64,000 nt of DNA from Tubiluchus corallicola (taxonomy: Eukaryota; Priapulida; Priapulimorpha; Priapulimorphida; Tubiluchidae), in assembly GCA_030141605.1 (NCBI GenBank), contig JAQGDQ010000557.1, positions 62,001 to 126,000 of the forward strand, in the 5' to 3' direction. The position numbers and the translations under genes were made by a program. The notes under the pieces were generated by a model. It searched no databases. It had not been told where the DNA came from and worked only from the letters and a program-made list of their open reading frames with translations. Below, piece by piece: positions 49,990 through 64,000 of the stretch; within the stretch, counting starts at the first letter, position 1; every line of letters begins with the position of its first letter.

Positions 49990-51893
49990 AGAACAAATGA
50001 TATTCCAATTAAGTCATTTTAAGAACAGTAAGAGAAATCAAGTAAAATCAGAAAAGTGCAGCAACCGCAGACTCTACTTAAACAATGAGCATATAGAAAT
50101 GCAACTGCTTCATATGGTGTCGTTACATTGGAGCCTACTTTTTAATTGTCTTCATTTGCTGATGATTATCGGAAAATAATAGCAGCTTTGACCGCCGCCG
50201 CAGTGGCTAAACCAATTTCATCAGTCTGGGTATAAACGAATACATGTATAAATCTGCAACTGTTTCTACGTGGGCATAGAATGTATAAACAAAATTTTCA
50301 AGTCCATGCTGAGCCCACTAGCAATATTTCAAAATTGGTCATTTTACATTCCAATAGTGATTAATTCCGTTTTTCTGTCGTACTTTTTATTTGTGACTTT
50401 TCTCCACAAAAACTGTTTCCATGAAAACTACAACTTCACTCGATTCAAGAAAAACATCAACACTTCTATCACTAGCAAATTAATTATTTAATTATAAGGA
50501 CTGCTTCTGCTCGGGATATACTTTCCTATCTTCGCCTTTTTAATGTTTCAGAGGAATACGACATGTGAACTTTAAGATCCAAATTCTCTCTAATGAGCTT
50601 ACAATGTAGACTAAATGAAATCTTTATGGTCAATGGTCAAAGTCATCAAGGCCACCCACAAAAAATGCAATAACATGATAGACATGTGACAGTTATTCCG
50701 GATTTAGAATTTATTACTGCAATAAAAAGTTTTTTTGTTTGTATAGCTACTAAGCTGAGTAAACAAAATGTCGTACTCCATCTACTTTGCATCTGATTAA
50801 ATTCAAGTCTTTTTAATGAATGTTCTTTGATATCATTAGGGAATGTGTAGAAGTGTTTAGTTTTTTGCTATTAACTGTACTGACTAAAACAACTTTCAAT
50901 CTGATGTGGTATCAACGCCTAGTCGAAATTCAAAGCTAAGTTTCAGCTGCTCTTAAACTATAAAAATTTAGCATACAGGGATCAGGTTATTTTTCTAGTT
51001 TGCTTCTATGTGAGATGATGTACATAAGACGAATGAATTAAATAAGTCAGCACTTAATCTACAAACTCTTGGCGCTACTATACACATTTTCAAACATAAT
51101 GACATCAAGTAATTACCCACCAATAACGATTAATGTCAGAGAGAACGATGAAGAATGTGATGCAGCAAATGACATGAGAATGAATTTTAAAACCTGGATG
51201 TTCGACAAACCGACGCGGACTGCGGTGCAGTGAAAAATTTAAAAGTGAATTTAAAGAAAGGATTCATGCCAAACCTTCTGTATAATACGACACAATATAA
51301 CATTTGAAGATGAATAAATTTTAAACTAATGTTAAAATAATTTGGAAGCTTGCGAAAGCCAACATAAATTGTAATGCAGGGCAAGGATTTAGAATATGCC
51401 TAGTGAAAAACATGATATCATGCATAAAGCTTTGGGAATTCATAAATTTTGACCTAAAATTAAGGTACTCAGGAAAGTAGTGTGTGTAGTATGAAAATTT
51501 AAATAAGCTTTAACAATCTTGTAATGACTGCAATTTCAACCGTTGTGCAGAAAGCAGTGCAGAGCAGTGGATTGTAAAAATCCGAAACACCATCAAAATC
51601 TGCGTAGAGTAGACTACGATGCGTGTAGTGCTCAGGGTGAAGGTTTGAAATGGGAAAGGTAACAAAATTCTATGCAAACTTTCAAGCAGTGAGGTATTAC
51701 AAGAATGAATCTCAAAAGCAGAAACATTCCCAAAGTCTGAGTAGATCATATTGCAGGAAGATAGTCAGTAACAGATTTTAACAACTGGAAATTTGTCAAA
51801 ACTTTCAGAAGACTTATGCATAGTAATAGTACGATGTAGTAAATGTATTATGATGAACATAAAATTGGGGTACTGAGAACAATAATAATAATA
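49990..51893. other. interval without recognisable gene
   Basis: AT-rich, no exon of either flanking gene, no clear transposon. A PHD-finger or SRCR second-half exon was looked for on the minus strand and not found. Confidence 0.6.
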
Positions 51894-51939
51894 TTATTTT
51901 TTACCACCACTCATTACAATGGAATACATTGGGTAGGAT

Positions 51940-52606
51940 GGTGGTAGAGATGATGTTGGTGGTAGACATGATGTTGGTGGTAGAGATGATGTTGGTGATA
52001 GAGATGATGTTGGTGATAGAGATGATGTTGGTGGTAGAGATGATGTTGGTGGTAGACATGATGTTGGTGGTAGAGATGATGTTGGTGATAGAGATGATGT
52101 TGGTGATAGAGATGATGTTGGTGGTAGAGATGATGTTGGTGGTAGAGATGATGTTGGTGGTAGAGATGATGTTGGTGGTAGAGATGATGTTGGTGGTAGA
52201 CATGATGTTGGTAGGAGACGTGATGTTGGTGGTAGAAATGATGTTGGTGGTAGAGATGATGTTGGTGGTAGAGATGATGTTGGTGATAGACATGATGTTG
52301 GTGGTAGAGATGATGTTGGTGGTAGAGATGATGTTGGTGGTAGACATGATGTTGGTGGTAGAGATGATGTTGGCGGTAGAGATGATGTTGGCGGTAGAGA
52401 TGATGTTGGCGGTAGAGATGATGTTGGCGGTAGAGATGATGTTGGCGGGAGAGATGATGTTGGCGGGAGAAATGATGTTGGCGGGAGAAATGATGTTGGC
52501 GGTAGAGATGATGTTGGCGGTAGAGATGGTGTTGGTGGTAGAAATGATGTTGGTGGGAGACGTGATGTTAATGGTAAAGGTGATGCCAATGATATTATAT
52601 ACAACG
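51940..52606. repeat. 15-bp minisatellite (GATGTTGGTGGTAGA)n
   Basis: About 42-44 units. Variant units cluster: GGTGATAGA early, GGTGGTAGA in the middle, GGCGGTAGA and GGCGGGAGA near 52,370-52,540. Some three-to-four-unit blocks recur, indicating higher-order duplication. Because the unit is a multiple of three, long frames stay open on both strands (243-249 residues); I do not regard them as genes. Confidence 0.95.
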
Positions 52607-53124
52607 ACATTTTTCCTAAACTCAAATCACGTCATCTATCCAGCGGCATTCTATTTAAATTTTTGTAGAACTACATAAAGTCCACTAAACGTTTTGTTAA
52701 CTGATTGTACGTATAATTGCATTTTAAATTATTATGTAGACTGTCTCTCAATCAAGTACTCATTAATAAACGACTCAAGCTGTATTGCTGTGTAACTGTA
52801 ATACTACACTAATTGTATTAATCCCACATGTATTGGATTTCTGAATTAAGAAGCAACATTGTACATTAAAATGTACAACTTACACTTTGCATGGGCTTAT
52901 AGACTTATGTACATCGAGAATTGTTTCTGTTATCGTATCTATTGTATGGGTTTTGTAAATTTTAATTAACTAATGAACTAGTCGTATTTCTGAATTAACT
53001 ATTTTGAGTTATTACGTACTCGAACTAACCAATTGTATATTTCATCACTGCACATAGTGGAAATACTGTGATCAGTAATAGTTACTGTGTTGTAAATCCA
53101 CTCAAAATAAATAAAGTTTATACA

Positions 53125-53210
53125 TAAAGGTGATGCTGATGGTAGAGAAGATGTTGTTGGTAGATATGATGCTAGTGGTAAAGATAATGCTGGTGGTGAC
53201 TGGTAATGAG
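53125..53210. repeat. degenerate outlying units of the 51.9-kb minisatellite
   Basis: Units such as GATGCTGATGGTAGAGA and GATGTTGTTGGTAGA resume here after about 500 bp of unrelated AT-rich sequence that ends AATAAATAAAG. That spacer may be an insertion into the array. Confidence 0.65.
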
Positions 53211-53459
53211 GCAGAATGCAGATAGTACAAATCATGCTAGTGTGTCCGATTTAGACGTAATACGGGTGATACAGACGGCGCAGGTGATGGATTTAACACT
53301 GAGGGTGGTAGAAATGATGTTACAATGGAGGTAATGGCGGCTGTATTAATGTAGTTACGGTCATACAAAAAATAATACTAAGGTGAAGCGGTGGAATTGA
53401 AACTAGCTGAAGATCATGCTAGTAGTATTTAGGAGAGGAAGTAATAAAATGTCCGCTTT

Positions 53460-53960
53460 ACGTTCTGGGCGGGGGGGGGGGGCAAGCCAGCCCAACTCAA
53501 CGCCGGTCCCAAGCCCAGATAAATAGGGAGGGTTAGGGTCAGGAAGGGCATCCGCCTGTAAAAACTGCGCCAAAACCTTCTATGAATGAGTCGGTGAGAC
53601 TTAAAGGTAAAGTCCACAAAGAAGTGGTCAGACCCACTCTAATCTATGGGCTGGAAGCAGCTTCTCTAAAGAAAACCGAAGAGAAGAAAATGGGTGTGGT
53701 GGAGATGAGGATGTTGAGATGGATGGGGGGAATAACAAGAAGAGATAAAATTAGAAATAATAATATCAGAGGAACAGTGAAAGTAGTGGAAGCCTCGCAA
53801 GATTGCGATGGTATGGACACCTGAAAAGAAGAGTCGGTGAAGATCATGTGGGAAGGGACATAAATGAAGAGATGGTCAACAACAGGAATGCGTGGAGAAG
53901 ACTCATTCATAACGGCGACCCCGAATATGGAAAAGATGGGAAGAAGAAGAAGAACAAGTT
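53460..53960 (+). mobile_element. RTE-like LINE 3' end fragment
   Basis: 53,470-53,580 carries GGTCCCAAGCCCAGATAAAT and CAGGAAGGGCATCCGCCTGT, a 3'-end signature common in RTE-type LINEs. 53,590-53,810 encodes VRPTLIYGLEAASLKKTEEK and EMRMLRWMGGITRRDKIRN, typical of the C-terminal reverse transcriptase protein; the frame then breaks. A poly-G run (53,468-53,481) and GAAGAAGAAGAA at the end flank it. Confidence 0.7.
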
Positions 53961-54042
53961 AATATAAAAGTATTTCAGCCAATATTCCATCTAAAATTGA
54001 GAAGTTGAGTAATGTATCAAACAAGAAGTGATATTGTACTCA

Positions 54043-62628
<8,586 letters not shown>

Positions 62629-63004
62629 CTTTAAAAATGATAAAAAACTAGATATAGTTTACACGTATGTTATCTCATACATCGTAACATCTCATATTCA
62701 TTGTAATCATATTTTAAGTCTCCCATAGAACCGTGTTTTGGGATTTTATACTTTTATGTTTACGTTCACACATTTTTAAAGCAAAATTTACTTATAACAC
62801 AATTTTCAAATTCCATCTTCACCATCATGTATTCAAAGTGTAAACGCAAAATTTTACAATTTTCAATTCCATCTTCATCTTCATATATGCGTAATAGCAC
62901 TGTATGCTTTCATAAATTTTACATTGCGTATTGATATTTATCAACACATATTTGCAATTCCATGTTACTCAATTCTTTATAAGCTGCATCAAACATTTAG
63001 CAAC

Positions 63005-63042
63005 AACGACAACGATAATAATCGACACCGCTACAACAACAA

Positions 63043-63073
<31 letters not shown>

Positions 63074-63090
63074 TGCAGCAGCGTCAGCAG
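63005..63090. repeat. compound trinucleotide repeat (CAA)n(CAT)n(CAG)n
   Basis: Imperfect CAACAA, then about ten ATC units, then GCAGCAGCGTCAGCAG. Confidence 0.9.
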
Positions 63091-63173
63091 TAACAGTAAA
63101 TTGTTTATTATTTTATTGCTTATAATTATTTCTCACAAAAAGCAATGTACACATAACGATATGTAACAATATC

Positions 63174-63616
63174 TGTGGAAATTGTAACTGTATATTTTTA
63201 GGTGCTGCCATCTATGAACTAATCCTTTTACATTTTACTAGCTAAACTCACCCCTAGTATAATTGTACGGTCCAGTGAATGCATATTCACTGCATCTCTC
63301 CCTATTTTACAGTAATGGTTTTTGTGAAGCCAAGTTTGCATAATCACCTATACCTATATATACTGACTGGATTTACTTTCTAGTCACTGTCTCAGTCTCA
63401 GTGCAGTGCAGCAGTCGTGATACTCATGTCACTTACTATCTAACTTTCAGTGATCAGTGCAGGACACTCTTGTTCTCAGTGTTCAGTGTAGCAGTCATTC
63501 TACATCTGTGTATGTAGTCTAATAAACGCTTTTCAGTTTTGTGCAAACATGTAGTATAGTTGTTTATTCTTTTTCTTCAAAGTGATTCATCTACAACCTC
63601 AAACATGACTTTCACA
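63174..63616 (+). mobile_element. solo LTR, second copy (443 bp)
   Basis: TGTGGAAATTG...TTTCACA, with a perfect 5-bp duplication ATATC at 63,169-63,173 and 63,617-63,621, and AATAAA at 63,521-63,526. Same family as 55,620-56,036; the two are clearly diverged and have internal length differences around CAGTGTAGCAGT repeats. Beyond it, 63,622-64,000 is AT-rich and unassigned. Confidence 0.88.
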
Positions 63617-64000
63617 ATATCAACGTACCTTACGAAAAAACTAACTGCTTACAATAAAATACTTTAATGTTTGCTGAAAGAAAATCTTGTGAGCACAACA
63701 TTGATAGTGAGAAAGGGTTAAACAAGACAAGGCAGGGTATAAAATTAGGGTGTGTATAGAGAAGAATGCGATTAGAGGGGTAGGTTAGTCAAGGGAGGTT
63801 ATCTAACGTAATATGTACTTGGTATACAAGAAACCTATTGAGGTTAAGTACATTACATTATTTATACATTATATGTGCATTATATCTTATAAACTACTTT
63901 TCAAAATATATGTGCATATAAAAGATATATGACAATGTCAAGCAGCGTCGAGCATATGACTATTGAAAAGCAATACGTACTTTGGATAGCATATATATGC

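Noticed and set aside
51940-52606. Possible CRISPR array
   Set aside because: Units are contiguous 15-bp repeats with no spacers, in a clearly eukaryotic intron-rich setting.
51894-52678. Long open frames on both strands (243 and 249 residues)
   Set aside because: They are translations of a 15-bp tandem repeat, open on both strands only because the unit is a multiple of three; no other gene signals.

Overview
This is a eukaryotic, animal (non-vertebrate metazoan) genomic window. It is AT-rich, with many short GT-AG introns, transposon remnants and microsatellites. I cannot name the species from the sequence.

Positions 545-49,986, minus strand: most of one very large gene, a KMT2C/KMT2D-type (MLL3/MLL4) histone H3K4 methyltransferase. 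I resolved 52 coding exons by hand. Every junction keeps the reading frame, giving 13,655 coding bases (about 4,550 residues) with no in-frame stop before the terminal one. In transcription order the protein has: the linker that normally follows the N-terminal PHD fingers (49.9-41.9 kb); a conserved GKEVEDLF segment (37.4 kb); an HMG box (35.1 kb); Pro/Gln-rich and coiled-coil linkers (34-25 kb); a 1,191-codon Ser/Thr-rich exon (22.4-18.8 kb); basic and coiled-coil linkers (18-13 kb); a small Cys pair module and a complete extended PHD finger (10.2-7.6 kb); FYRN/FYRC (7.0-6.3 kb); a WDR5-binding WIN motif (6.0 kb); and SET plus post-SET (3.4-0.5 kb). HMG box and SET lie in one gene, unlike the insect LPT/Trr arrangement. 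The exons for the N-terminal PHD fingers are not in the window, although the first exon here begins at a splice acceptor.

Positions 54,044-62,628, same strand: four exons of another gene encoding an extracellular mosaic protein, LDLa - PAN/apple - LDLa - SRCR (first half). Its downstream exon, the second half of the SRCR domain, is not found. Two same-strand genes therefore meet at about 50-54 kb, one without its 5' part and one without its 3' part, with a 15-bp minisatellite (51.9-52.6 kb) between them. This suggests either a nested gene or a chimeric join.

The introns and flanks carry many DNA transposons: four families with TA target sites (two or more look pogo/Tigger-like; one carries a CENP-B-type helix-turn-helix remnant), a Harbinger-like MITE and a GC-rich hAT MITE. 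There are also two solo LTRs of one retrotransposon family, each with a perfect 5-bp target duplication, two RTE-like LINE ends, and several short tandem duplications that run across exon-intron borders of the KMT2 gene.
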